Made by a program: the position numbers and the translations under genes. Below are positions 18,868-26,705 of a stretch of DNA of 64,000 nt, piece by piece. This DNA comes from Labedaea rhizosphaerae. Its GTDB lineage: Bacteria; Actinomycetota; Actinomycetes; Mycobacteriales; Pseudonocardiaceae. Each line of letters opens with the position of its first letter. The first letter of the stretch is position 1. The notes below the pieces were generated by a model that saw only the letters and a list, made by a program, of their open reading frames with translations, did no database searches and had not been told where the DNA came from. The stretch is from NCBI RefSeq assembly GCF_004362825.1, contig NZ_SNXZ01000001.1:1054001-1118000 (forward strand). Reading direction: 5' to 3'.

Positions 18868-19821
18868 ATGTATCGCGGCGCCGATTGGTTTCGTGGTGAC
18901 TCGAGCACCATGCGGACCAGGCTGGTCATGATCGGGGCGTTCGTCGGAGCACTGGTGGTGCTGGCGACGAGCGTGGCTTTCTCATGGCCTGTCGGCGTGC
19001 AGGCCGAGCCCGTGGACGAGGCGGCGCTGGCCTTCAACTCGCCGCCCGGCACGTGCCTGGCCTGGGCTAACCCGACCGGTGCGGACATCCACCGGGTCGA
19101 CTGCAAGCAGCCGCACGTGTTCGAGATGAGCGGCGTGGTGGACATCTCCGCGGACTACCCCGGCGATGCGCCGTCGCCGCCGATCGACCAGTGGCAGAAG
19201 ATCAAGGCCGACAAGTGCACGCCGAGCGTGACGGCGTACCTGGGCGGCAAGCTCGACCCGTACGGCAAGTTCACCGTGGACGCCCTCAAGCCGACCGACG
19301 CGCAGTGGCGCGACGGTGACCGCAAGCTGCGGTGCGGCATCCAGCGTGCCGCCCCGTCGGGCAGCAGGCTGGCGACGAGGGGCTCGGCGACCGGTCAGGA
19401 CCAGTCCAATGTGTACGACCCGGGCACGTGCCTCGCACTGGTGGACAACACCATCGGTGATCCGGTCCAGTGCGTGAACGGGCACGCGTACGAGATCGTC
19501 GGCAACGTGGACCTCAGCGAGGCCTTCGACGGTTCGTCCTACCCGGACGAGAAGAAGCAGGCGTCGAAGCTGATCGACCTGTGCGGCAAGGCCAGCAAGT
19601 CCTACACCGGCGGTCTCGACCTGTCGAAGCGGAAACTGACGCTGTACTGGGACACCCTGAAGAAGGAGAGCTGGGCGGCCGGATCGCGGCGGGTGGACTG
19701 CAAGGTCGGCGCCGTGAGCTCGGACGGGAAGTCGCTGCGGTCGGTGGTCGGGAGCGTGCGCAAGGCCCCGACCACGCCGACGACCACGCCGCCCACCACC
19801 ACGACCAAGCGCGGCGGCTGA
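18868..19821 (+). CDS. Septum formation family protein (Septum_form domain)
   Basis: A 317-residue secreted or membrane-anchored protein. One hydrophobic segment lies near residues 20-40 (VMIGAFVGALVVLATSVAFSW). Two Septum_form-like repeats follow, each opening PGTCLA and ending in a conserved Cys (KLRCGIQ, RVDCKVG), with internal VDC/VQC and C pairs that can form disulfides. A Thr/Pro tail (APTTPTTTPPTTTT) suggests cell-wall spanning. The family is actinobacterial, and its link to septation is by name more than by experiment. The start is uncertain: ATG 18868 has no good Shine-Dalgarno, and ATG 18910 (MRTRLVMIG) would give a cleaner signal anchor. The metallopeptidase gene follows after 1 nt. 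Confidence 0.8.
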   Translation: MYRGADWFRGDSSTMRTRLVMIGAFVGALVVLATSVAFSWPVGVQAEPVDEAALAFNSPPGTCLAWANPTGADIHRVDCKQPHVFEMSGVVDISADYPGDAPSPPIDQWQKIKADKCTPSVTAYLGGKLDPYGKFTVDALKPTDAQWRDGDRKLRCGIQRAAPSGSRLATRGSATGQDQSNVYDPGTCLALVDNTIGDPVQCVNGHAYEIVGNVDLSEAFDGSSYPDEKKQASKLIDLCGKASKSYTGGLDLSKRKLTLYWDTLKKESWAAGSRRVDCKVGAVSSDGKSLRSVVGSVRKAPTTPTTTPPTTTTKRGG

Positions 19822-19822
19822 C

Positions 19823-20173
19823 GTGCCCGTGCGGATGTCCGCGCGACGGTTCGAGGAGCTGGTCTCCGATGCGCTGGACCTGATCCCGGAGGAGTTCGCG
19901 CACGCGATGTCCAACGTGGTCGTGCTGGTGGAGCCGTCGCACCCGGACGAGCCGGGCCTGCTGGGCCTCTACCACGGCGTGGCGCTGACCGAGCGCACGT
20001 CGGACTACGGCGGGGTGCTGCCCGACCGGATCACGATCTACCGGGAGCCGATCCTGGGGATCTGCTCGTCGGAGGACGAGGTCGTGGACGAGGTCGCGGT
20101 GACCGTCGTGCACGAGATCGCCCACCACTTCGGCATCGACGACGCCCGCCTGCACGAGCTCGGCTGGGGCTGA
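19823..20173 (+). CDS. Metallopeptidase family protein (minimal zincin)
   Basis: A 116-residue protein of the small actinobacterial zincin family. VVHEIAHHFGIDDARLHELG has the HExxH zinc site and the downstream acidic residue that forms the third ligand. The N-terminus (MSARRFEELVSDALDLIPEEFAHAMSNV) is typical. It starts 1 nt after the Septum_form gene, a frequent pairing, so it may act in the same process. No signal peptide is visible, implying a cytosolic enzyme. In-frame GTG 19829 and ATG 19835 are alternative starts. Confidence 0.88.
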   Translation: MPVRMSARRFEELVSDALDLIPEEFAHAMSNVVVLVEPSHPDEPGLLGLYHGVALTERTSDYGGVLPDRITIYREPILGICSSEDEVVDEVAVTVVHEIAHHFGIDDARLHELGWG

Positions 20174-20190
20174 CCCGCCGTTCGGGCGGG
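20174..20190 (+). terminator. Short GC hairpin after metallopeptidase gene
   Basis: CCCGCC (20174-20179) and GGCGGG (20185-20190) flank a 5-nt loop immediately after the stop codon. It is short and of moderate strength. Confidence 0.4.
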
Positions 20191-20253
20191 GCGGCGTGTC
20201 GTTGGACGTGGTTCGGCGTGGGCTGTGCGACGGTGGACGCACGGAGGTGAGCG

Positions 20254-20403
20254 ATGACCAACCTGACGGTGGTCCGCCTAGCCGACGACCTGCGGTGGTG
20301 CTCGCAGTGCCGTGCCGAGCGCACGGTGGAGCTGGTGGACCTTCCCGACGCCGAACCCGAGACCGTTCCGGTGTGCGTGGACTGCGGCTGCTCGATCGGT
20401 TAG
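20254..20403 (+). CDS. Tiny zinc-ribbon-like protein
   Basis: A 49-residue protein starting at ATG 20254, with GGAGG (20243-20247) 6 nt upstream. Cys16-x2-Cys19 and Cys41-x2-Cys44-x-Cys46 form a zinc-ribbon pattern, and acidic residues lie between the knuckles. The strong RBS, codon use like the neighbours and the Cys spacing support a real gene despite its size. Its stop overlaps the convergent methyltransferase stop by 4 nt. The function is unknown; zinc ribbons of this size commonly bind nucleic acid or protein. Confidence 0.6.
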   Translation: MTNLTVVRLADDLRWCSQCRAERTVELVDLPDAEPETVPVCVDCGCSIG

Positions 20404-21257
20404 CCGACCCCGGCCGTGGTGATCACCGAGAGCATGGCCGGTTTCAGCACGTCGGTGCGCGGCCGGTCCACGATGTCCGCCTGCGTGACCTGCTCGACCA
20501 CCGTGAAGCCGTGCTCGCGCAGCAGTTCGGCCATGTCGTCCGGGCTCAGCAGGGACAACCACGGCTCGCCCCACTCGGCGGCCGTCGGCGCCACTTGCTC
20601 GACGTAGAACTGGCCCAGCTCGTCGCGTAGTTCGGCCGGCAGCATGTGGTCGAGGACGAGTTCCGTGCCCGGTGCGAGCCGGCTCAGCTCGTCGAGGACC
20701 TGGCCGATCGCCTGGCTCGTGAGGTACATGGTCACGCCGAGCCAGCTGACGACCGCCGGTCGGCCGAGATCGAATCCCGACCGCGTCAAACCATCGATTA
20801 TCGAATCGGTTTCGAAGTCGAGCGGGACGAACGTGACGACCGGTTCGATACCGGCTTCGGTCAGCCGTTCCCGCTTCCATTCCTGGGTCGCGGGGTGGTC
20901 CAGCTCGTACACGTCGCGGACGCCGGGGTGCCGGTACGCGAACGTGTCCAGGCCTGCGCCGAGCAGCACGTACTGCCGTGCTTTGCTTGCCATGACACGG
21001 TTCTCGGTGTAGCGGCTGCGGCAGACGACCTGCATGCGGGCCATCGCGAGCACCGGGTGCGCGCCGGACTGCCGGTGGTAGTCGAGCAGTGGACCGGCCT
21101 CGGCACCGAGGATTTCCTCGGCCAGGTCGTCGACGAAAACAAAGGGCTCGTCGTCTACCAGGAGATGTGCGGCACGGGCGGCGGCAGCGGTTTTCGCGGT
21201 CTGACTCGTCGTTTTTTCTTGCACGCCATGCACCGTACTCGACGATTTCGCAATCAT
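20400..21257 (-). CDS. Class I SAM-dependent methyltransferase (TIGR00027/LCMT-like)
   Basis: A 285-residue protein with the SAM-binding VLLGAGLDTFAYR near residue 100, YELDHPATQEWKRERL for the second strand, and AVVSWLGVTMYLT. These are hallmarks of the actinobacterial TIGR00027 family, relatives of leucine carboxyl methyltransferases. The acceptor is not known. The ATG at 21257 is adopted, but two in-frame GTG codons about 8-11 residues downstream are possible; no Shine-Dalgarno is obvious. A palindrome lies directly upstream. The gene is divergent from rtcB. Confidence 0.82.
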   Translation of the reverse strand: MIAKSSSTVHGVQEKTTSQTAKTAAAARAAHLLVDDEPFVFVDDLAEEILGAEAGPLLDYHRQSGAHPVLAMARMQVVCRSRYTENRVMASKARQYVLLGAGLDTFAYRHPGVRDVYELDHPATQEWKRERLTEAGIEPVVTFVPLDFETDSIIDGLTRSGFDLGRPAVVSWLGVTMYLTSQAIGQVLDELSRLAPGTELVLDHMLPAELRDELGQFYVEQVAPTAAEWGEPWLSLLSPDDMAELLREHGFTVVEQVTQADIVDRPRTDVLKPAMLSVITTAGVG

Positions 21258-21260
21258 AGC

Positions 21261-21275
21261 ACAAAATAGTTTTGT
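21261..21275. promoter_or_regulatory. AT-rich palindrome in the methyltransferase/rtcB intergenic region
   Basis: ACAAAA (21261-21266), TAG, TTTTGT (21270-21275) is a perfect inverted repeat in an AT-rich island, three bases upstream of the methyltransferase ATG. It could be an operator or promoter element for that gene or for divergent rtcB. Confidence 0.35.
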
Positions 21276-21343
21276 TCACAAGATATCGACGGTTTCAAGG
21301 GAGTTGCGATATTCGCTGGCGCGTACCGCTTAGCCTTGGACAC

Positions 21344-22522
21344 ATGGCAGCGACGACCCTTCACGGAACCAACGTCGACATCCGCCTGTGGACCCGGCCG
21401 GACGAGGTCGAGGACCAGGCGATGCGACAGTTGCAGAACATCGCCGCGCTGCCGTGGACCTTCAAGCACGTCGCGGTCATGCCGGACGTGCACTACGGCA
21501 AGGGCGCGACGGTCGGCTCGGTGATCGCGATGCGCGACGCCGTGTCCCCGGCCGCGGTGGGCGTGGACATCGGCTGCGGTATGACCGCGGTGCGCACCAG
21601 CCTGCGCGCCGAGGACCTGCCCGACGACCTGGGCAAGCTCCGCTCCGACATCGAGAAGGCGGTGCCGGTCGGCTTCGCCAAGCACAAGGCGACGGCGTTC
21701 AGCGGACGCGACGCCGCCGACTGGGACCAGTTCTGGCGCGGCTTCGACGACCTGACCGACGCCGTGCGCGGGCAGGCGGAGAAGGCGCTGCACCAGATGG
21801 GCACCCTCGGCGGCGGCAACCACTTCATCGAGCTGTGCCTGGACACCGAGGGCGGCGTGTGGCTGATGCTGCACTCGGGGTCGCGCGGGATCGGGAACCT
21901 GTTGGCGCAGCACCACATCGAGGTGGCGCAGCGGCTCGCGCACAACAAGGCGCTGCCGGACCCCGACCTCGCCGTGTTCCTGGCGCACACGCCGCAGATG
22001 GCCGCGTACCGGCACGACCTGTTCTGGGCGCAGGACTACGCGCGCCGGAATCGTGCCGTGATGACGCGTTTGATCTGCGATGTGCTGCGCAAGCGGTTCT
22101 GGCAGATCAAGTTCGACGAACCGATTTCCTGCCACCACAACTACGTGGCGGAGGAAACGCACTTCGACACCGACGTGCTGGTGACCCGAAAGGGCGCCAT
22201 CCGCGCGGGGCGTGGCGACCTCGGGATCATTCCGGGCTCGATGGGAACCGGGTCGTACATCGTGCGCGGGCTCGGCAACCCGATGTCCTTCGAGTCGGCG
22301 TCGCACGGCGCTGGGCGGCGGATGTCGCGGAACAAGGCACGCAAGCAGTTCTCCGCGGCGGACCTGGCCGAGCAGACCGCGGGCGTGGAGTGCCGGAAGG
22401 ACGCGGGCGTCGTGGACGAGATTCCGGCCGCGTACAAGGACATCGACCAGGTGATCCGGGACCAGGAGGACCTGGTCGAGGTCGTGGCGAAGCTCAAGCA
22501 GGTCGTGTGCGTGAAGGGCTGA
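21344..22522 (+). CDS. rtcB: RtcB family RNA ligase
   Basis: A 392-residue RtcB protein. It has VMPDVHYGKGATVGSV, the Mn-binding GVDIGCGM, GGGNHFIEL, SCHHNYV, GSMGTGSYIV and SHGAGRRMSR, the last carrying the guanylated histidine. RtcB joins 2',3'-cyclic phosphate or 3'-phosphate RNA ends to 5'-OH ends with GTP and Mn(2+). In bacteria it serves RNA repair. All key residues are present. The ATG at 21344 fits the family start (MAATTLHGTNV). No rtcR or rtcA is next to it. A strong terminator follows. Confidence 0.93.
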   Translation: MAATTLHGTNVDIRLWTRPDEVEDQAMRQLQNIAALPWTFKHVAVMPDVHYGKGATVGSVIAMRDAVSPAAVGVDIGCGMTAVRTSLRAEDLPDDLGKLRSDIEKAVPVGFAKHKATAFSGRDAADWDQFWRGFDDLTDAVRGQAEKALHQMGTLGGGNHFIELCLDTEGGVWLMLHSGSRGIGNLLAQHHIEVAQRLAHNKALPDPDLAVFLAHTPQMAAYRHDLFWAQDYARRNRAVMTRLICDVLRKRFWQIKFDEPISCHHNYVAEETHFDTDVLVTRKGAIRAGRGDLGIIPGSMGTGSYIVRGLGNPMSFESASHGAGRRMSRNKARKQFSAADLAEQTAGVECRKDAGVVDEIPAAYKDIDQVIRDQEDLVEVVAKLKQVVCVKG

Positions 22523-22566
22523 GGGTCGCGCCGCCGCCGTAACAACCGGGGCGGCGGGCGCGACCC
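22523..22566 (+). terminator. Strong terminator hairpin after rtcB
   Basis: The arm starting GGGTCGCGCC right after the rtcB stop pairs with the arm ending GGGCGCGACCC at 22566; the two halves are GC-rich. It separates rtcB from the next gene. Confidence 0.7.
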
Positions 22567-22573
22567 TTCGCCG

Positions 22574-22963
22574 GTGAACATATGGGAAGACCACGGCCTC
22601 GAAGACAAGGTTGTGCAGGTCTTGAAATCGGTTCCCGCGAACCCGACGGGGCACGAGTTCGGCCGTCCCTACTTGTCTTCTTATCAGCTGGCGATTGCCC
22701 TGAACCGGCAGTTCCGGGCAACGGTCGAGGCCATCGGCAAACCATTGGGCGGCGCCGGGACCGGACAGCAGGACAGCCTCGCGCAGTACCTCGCGATGGC
22801 GTTGCGGCGCGAGATCAAGAAGCGCGGGCCGAGCCACCCGGTCGAGTGCGCCTATCTGTCCAATCACCACGTGAAGGACATGATCTTCGGTGGACCGGCC
22901 GGGCCGATGCGGTCATCACTACCCGAGGGCGGCTTCGACATGACGATCTTCCGGGTGCGCTGA
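22574..22963 (+). CDS. Conserved-looking hypothetical protein
   Basis: A 129-residue soluble protein beginning MNIWEDHGLEDKVVQVLK. I do not recognise it. It has no membrane segment or signal peptide. It is mixed alpha/beta, with a helical N-terminal half and GGAGTGQQDSLAQYLA, LSNHHVKDMIF and GGFDMTIFRVR as the most distinctive stretches. The GTG start lies 7 nt after the rtcB terminator and lacks a clear Shine-Dalgarno, so it may be leaderless. Base composition is somewhat lower in GC at its 5' end than in its neighbours. No functional claim is made. Confidence 0.6.
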   Translation: MNIWEDHGLEDKVVQVLKSVPANPTGHEFGRPYLSSYQLAIALNRQFRATVEAIGKPLGGAGTGQQDSLAQYLAMALRREIKKRGPSHPVECAYLSNHHVKDMIFGGPAGPMRSSLPEGGFDMTIFRVR

Positions 22964-23008
22964 TGGAATCCCACGACCGCTGACTCGACGATCCCGCCGG
23001 CGGCCTCG

Positions 23009-23986
23009 CTAGGTGGGGCCGGCGGCGGAGAGCAGGGACTCGGCGGCGGACGTCCTCGCGTACAACACGAACCTCCCCGCGCGGTGGGCGCTGACCAGGC
23101 CCGCGTCCCGCATCGCCGTCAGGTGTTGCGACACGCCGCTGCTGGACAAGCCCGTGCGGGCGGCCAGTTCCTGGGTCGACGCCGGTGCCTCCAGTTCGGC
23201 CAGCAGCTGAGCCCGCGACGGGCCCAGCACCGCCGCCAACGCCGACGACGGCGCCCGGCTTTCCTTCTCCCACAAGGTGGCCACGCGCCGCGGCGGGTAG
23301 CGCAGGGTGGGTTGCCAGCCGCTCGCGCTGATCGAGAAGACCCTCGGCCACACGAACACCGACGGCACCAGGAGCAGGCCGCGGCCGCCGAGGCCGGTTC
23401 GGCGGGACACCGTGCGGTGGGCGACCGTCAGGACTTCACCGTCCCAGCCGATGTTGGGGTCCAGGTCGGCGAAGAGGCTGGTCAGGCCGCCCTCGGTCAG
23501 CTTGCGGGCGCGTGCGTGCACATCGGACTGGTACAGCGTCGTGATCCTGGGCCAGTGCGGGCGCAGGACCAGGTCCCAGTAGGACTTGATCACGTCGGCC
23601 AGCGCCGCGAGGCCGGACGGCGGGTCGTCGGCCAGGTCGTGCAGGGCCGGGGTCGGCGGAAGGCTCTTCAGGTTCGAGCGGACCACCGCGGGCGGGGTCG
23701 AGCGCACCGCGGCCAACTCCAGCTCCAGGTCCGGCACGGGCACGGTCGGCGGCGGGCAGACGAACGCCGGGATGATCTTCGTGGGGACGGGCACCAGGTC
23801 GGCCAGAGGTGCCAGGTCCAGGCCGGCGGCGGTCAGGCGGGCTCGCGCCTGGTCGGCCCACGGCCGGTGCAGCGCGTGCTCGGCCGGGCGCTTGAGCACG
23901 CGGATGCTGGCGACCACGTCCCACAGCGGCGAGAACGCGAACCTGGTGGTGACCAGGTCCTGCGGGGTGAAGGTCAGCTCCAGCAC
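23009..23986 (-). CDS. ArsR/winged-helix transcriptional regulator with DUF5937-like N-terminal domain
   Basis: A 325-residue protein. A long N-terminal domain (from MLELTFTPQDLVTTRFAFSPLW) is followed by an ArsR-like winged helix at about residues 245-315 (QLLAELEAPASTQELAARTG, SSSGVSQHLTAMRDAGLV). This architecture is widespread in actinomycetes, and its N-terminal ligand domain has no known effector. A perfect 6+6 palindrome sits directly upstream of its GTG start and in the region shared with the divergent dienelactone hydrolase, so it probably regulates itself and perhaps that gene. Confidence 0.85.
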   Translation of the reverse strand: MLELTFTPQDLVTTRFAFSPLWDVVASIRVLKRPAEHALHRPWADQARARLTAAGLDLAPLADLVPVPTKIIPAFVCPPPTVPVPDLELELAAVRSTPPAVVRSNLKSLPPTPALHDLADDPPSGLAALADVIKSYWDLVLRPHWPRITTLYQSDVHARARKLTEGGLTSLFADLDPNIGWDGEVLTVAHRTVSRRTGLGGRGLLLVPSVFVWPRVFSISASGWQPTLRYPPRRVATLWEKESRAPSSALAAVLGPSRAQLLAELEAPASTQELAARTGLSSSGVSQHLTAMRDAGLVSAHRAGRFVLYARTSAAESLLSAAGPT

Positions 23987-23988
23987 AG

Positions 23989-24006
23989 ATTCAGTAGACC
24001 CTGAAT
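23989..24006. promoter_or_regulatory. Putative operator of the ArsR-like regulator
   Basis: ATTCAG (23989-23994), six bases, CTGAAT (24001-24006): a perfect inverted repeat 2 bp from the regulator start and 123 bp from the divergent hydrolase start. Confidence 0.5.
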
Positions 24007-24088
24007 CGCGAGCCGATGCTCAGTACATCGGTGGGAAACCACCCACGCTGAATAGCCCGATCGTGTGAGTCCGTGCCAGGGTGTCAGC

Positions 24089-24115
24089 ATGCGTCGCCTG
24101 CTGCTCACCGCCTAA
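24089..24115 (+). other. Possible leader peptide mini-ORF
   Basis: ATG at 24089 reads MRRLLLTA then TAA at 24113-24115, immediately before the AGGAGG of the dienelactone hydrolase gene. It might act as a translated leader; there is no Shine-Dalgarno to prove it. Confidence 0.25.
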
Positions 24116-24128
24116 CAGGAGGACGATT

Positions 24129-24851
24129 TTGTGCCACAGTGACGACAGCCGGCCGCCGGGACCTCCGGATCCGGGCGGCGTCGCCGAGCACGGCCCGCTC
24201 GTGCTCACCGCCGAGGACGGCAACAAGACCGACGCCTACCTGGCAAGACCAGAGACACCCAACGGCATGAACGTGGTGCTGCTGCCCGACCGGCGGGGCA
24301 AGCACCCGTTCTACGACGCCTTGGCGCAGCGGTTCGCCGAGGCGGGGTTCACCGCGATCGCGTTCGACTACTTCGGCCGCACGGCCGGGCTCGGGGCGCG
24401 CACCGAGGACTTCGACTGGCAGGCACACCTGCGCCACGTCGAGCCCGCGCACGTGCGCGCTGACGCGGCCGCGGCCCTCGGGCAGCTCGACGGCGCACCG
24501 ACGTTCAGCGTCGGGTTCTGCTTCGGCGGCAGCCATTCGTGGCGGCTCGCGGCCAGCGAGCTCGACCTGGCGGGCTGCATCGGCTTCTACGGCAAGCCGA
24601 GCATGGTCGAGGACGTGCTGCCCGAGTTCCACCGGCCGCTGTTGATGCTGGTGGCCGGGGCCGACGCGGCCACGCCGATCACCGAGTTCCACGCCATGGA
24701 GGAGCGGCTGACCGAGCAGGAGAAGCCGCACGACATGCACATCTACGAGGGGGCACCGCACTCTTTCTTCGATGTCGGGTTCGCACGGTGGCAGGACGCC
24801 TGCGCGGACGCGTGGCGGCGGATCCTCGAGTTCACCGAGCGCTACCGCTGA
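24129..24851 (+). CDS. Dienelactone hydrolase family protein
   Basis: A 240-residue alpha/beta hydrolase. The TTG at 24129 is chosen because AGGAGG (24117-24122) is 6 nt upstream and the family N-terminus MCHSDDSRPP follows at once. GFCFGG carries the nucleophilic Cys, AGADAATP the Asp and GAPHSFFD the His of the Cys-His-Asp triad. The classical reaction opens dienelactone to maleylacetate, but many paralogues act on other esters. No aromatic ring-cleavage genes are adjacent, so the substrate is open. It may be controlled by the divergent ArsR-like regulator. Confidence 0.88.
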   Translation: MCHSDDSRPPGPPDPGGVAEHGPLVLTAEDGNKTDAYLARPETPNGMNVVLLPDRRGKHPFYDALAQRFAEAGFTAIAFDYFGRTAGLGARTEDFDWQAHLRHVEPAHVRADAAAALGQLDGAPTFSVGFCFGGSHSWRLAASELDLAGCIGFYGKPSMVEDVLPEFHRPLLMLVAGADAATPITEFHAMEERLTEQEKPHDMHIYEGAPHSFFDVGFARWQDACADAWRRILEFTERYR

Positions 24852-24919
24852 CCAGCATCGGGTAACTCGCCGGTCTTCGGCGCCGATGACACCCAGAAGG
24901 CTTGCGCGGAGGTGTGAGT

Positions 24920-25771
24920 GTGGCGGTGGACGTCTTCGACCGGATAGTGGCGAGCTGGGCGCCGCCCGAGCTCACCGCTCAGGACGAGCTGGACGCCGAA
25001 CCGGCCACGGCGTTCGCCGCGCTGCTCGACCAGCAGAGCCCGGTGATGGAGACCGGTGACCCGCTGCCGCCGCTCTGGCACTGGTTCCACTTCCCGGAGT
25101 GGCCCGCGCAGAGCGAACTCGGCGAGGACGGCCACCTCTCCGACGGCGCCTTCCTGCCGCCGCTGCCCCAGCGACGGCGGATGTTCGGCGGCGGCCGGCT
25201 CGTCGTGCACGCGCCGCTGCGGTGCGGGGACACCGTGCGGCGCAGCACCAGGGTGTCGGCGGTGCGCACGACGGAGGGGCGCACCGGCAAGCTGCTGCTG
25301 GTCACGACCACGGCGGAGTTCTCGGTGGACGGGGAGCCGCGGCTGCTGGAGCAGCAGGACATCGTCTACCGGATGGCCGCGGACGTGGCGTCGGTCGCGC
25401 CGCCCGCGCGGGCGGAGCCGGCGGAGGAGGAAGACGTGCCCGGGCCGTGGGTGCTGACGGTGAACCCGTCGCCGGTGCTGCTGTTCCGGTTCAGCTCGCT
25501 GACCGGCAACGCGCACCGCATCCACTACGACCGCGCGTACGCCGCTTTCGAGGGACACCCGGGGCTGGTGGTGCACGGACCGTTGCTGGCGTTGCTGATG
25601 CTCGAGCTGCCGCGGCGGTTCGACCCGGGCCGGCGCGTGGAGCGGTTCTCGTGGCGGGCCAAAAGACCTTTGTTCGACGCGACCCCGGTCGAGGCGCGTG
25701 GTGGACCGGACGGTCGCTTGGTGGCCGGTACCAGCACATATCCCGCTGCGGTGACCGGTCGTTACGAGTAG
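24920..25771 (+). CDS. FAS1-like dehydratase / mesaconyl-C4-CoA hydratase-type protein
   Basis: A 283-residue double-hotdog protein. Its N-terminal part resembles the FAS1-like dehydratase domain (LPPLWHWFHFPEW, RRRMFGGGRLVVHAPL). Its C-terminal part has NAHRIHYDRAYAAFEGHPGLVVHGPL, the hydratase signature with catalytic Asp/His-type residues. The family includes HTD2 and mesaconyl/itaconyl-CoA hydratases. No CoA-ligase or lyase gene is adjacent, so the exact acyl-CoA is unknown. The GTG at 24920 is preferred: GGAGG (24908-24912) is 7 nt upstream, whereas GTG 24914 would be too close. Confidence 0.8.
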   Translation: MAVDVFDRIVASWAPPELTAQDELDAEPATAFAALLDQQSPVMETGDPLPPLWHWFHFPEWPAQSELGEDGHLSDGAFLPPLPQRRRMFGGGRLVVHAPLRCGDTVRRSTRVSAVRTTEGRTGKLLLVTTTAEFSVDGEPRLLEQQDIVYRMAADVASVAPPARAEPAEEEDVPGPWVLTVNPSPVLLFRFSSLTGNAHRIHYDRAYAAFEGHPGLVVHGPLLALLMLELPRRFDPGRRVERFSWRAKRPLFDATPVEARGGPDGRLVAGTSTYPAAVTGRYE

Positions 25772-25858
25772 CTCTTTCCGGAGAATCCGCGCGCCGATGT
25801 ATTTAGCGCGTGCCTTCGCGCTCTCTTGTACCGAGAGTCACCGCGGAGGAGGCACCAC

Positions 25859-26515
25859 ATGTGGGGCAACGCGCAACTTGCCGAGCCGAACGAGGCCGTT
25901 CCGGTCCAGGTGCGGCCGAGGCTGCATGTGCTGCCCGGCGGGCACGAGGACGAGGAACCGCAGGACGTCCTGAGTCCGATGGTCGACGCCGCGATGGCCG
26001 GGGACCAGCGGGCGCTGGACGGGCTGATCACGCAGATCCGGCCCTTGGTGATCCGGTACTGCCGCAGCAGGCTCGGCCGGGTCGAACACGCCTACGGGGC
26101 GGCGGACGACGTGGCGCAGGAGGTCTGCATCGCCGTCTGCAAGGCGCTGCCGACCTACCGCAAGCTCGGTCGGCCGTTCCTGTCGTTCGTGTACGGGATC
26201 GCGGCGCACAAGGTCGCCGACGCCCGGCGTGCCGCGGCGCGCGACCGCACGGAGCCCACGGACCAGTCGCTGGACCGGATCTGCGCGGAGGCGGGACCGG
26301 AGTTGCTGGCCGAGCGCGAGGATTCGGCGCAACAGCTGGCCGGGGTGCTGACGGTGCTGACCGACAAGCAGCGGGAGATCCTGCTGCTGCGGGTCGTGCT
26401 CGGGCAGTCGGCGGAAGAGGCGGCCGAGGTGATGGGCTCGACACCGGGCGCGGTGCGGGTGGCCCAGCACCGGGCGCTGAGCCGGTTGCGGAAGATCCTC
26501 GCGACGCAGCGCTGA
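25859..26515 (+). CDS. Sigma-70 family factor, SigD/ShbA-like
   Basis: A 218-residue sigma factor. Region 2 is in DDVAQEVCIAVCKALPTYR and GRPFLSFVYGIAAHKVADARRAAAR, and region 4 in LTDKQREILLLRVVLGQSAEEAAEVMGSTPGAVRVAQHRAL. The GIAAHKVAD wording is characteristic of the ShbA/SigD group that in actinomycetes directs transcription of housekeeping genes; the exact role here is inferred. GGAGG (25848-25852) lies 6 nt before the ATG at 25859. No anti-sigma gene is adjacent, which fits ShbA-type genes. A GC-rich terminator follows. Confidence 0.88.
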   Translation: MWGNAQLAEPNEAVPVQVRPRLHVLPGGHEDEEPQDVLSPMVDAAMAGDQRALDGLITQIRPLVIRYCRSRLGRVEHAYGAADDVAQEVCIAVCKALPTYRKLGRPFLSFVYGIAAHKVADARRAAARDRTEPTDQSLDRICAEAGPELLAEREDSAQQLAGVLTVLTDKQREILLLRVVLGQSAEEAAEVMGSTPGAVRVAQHRALSRLRKILATQR

Positions 26516-26563
26516 GGGTCGTTTCCCGAGGGAGGCTGCGCGGGCCTGCCGGGGAAGCGCCGA

Positions 26564-26597
26564 GGGCGCGGTTCGGGTGAACGCCCGGGCCGCGCCC
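26564..26597 (+). terminator. Terminator hairpin after the ShbA-like gene
   Basis: GGGCGCGG (26564-26571) pairs with CCGCGCCC (26590-26597), extended inward by two G-T pairs and CGGG/CCCG. Confidence 0.7.
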
Positions 26598-26645
26598 TTG
26601 GCCTGTTCATAGGCCGATTCGTCGTCGAGACCGGAAAAGGCTCGA

Positions 26646-26676
26646 GCGCGGTGCGGGACCATGCCCGGCACCGCGC
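26646..26676 (-). terminator. Terminator hairpin for the convergent lipoprotein gene
   Basis: GCGCGGTGC (26646-26654) and GCACCGCGC (26668-26676) pair perfectly, with an inner GGG/CCC. It lies 30 bp downstream of the lipoprotein stop and may serve both directions. Confidence 0.65.
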
Positions 26677-26705
26677 CCGAGAGGGGTGATGCGAGTACTG
26701 GCGGC

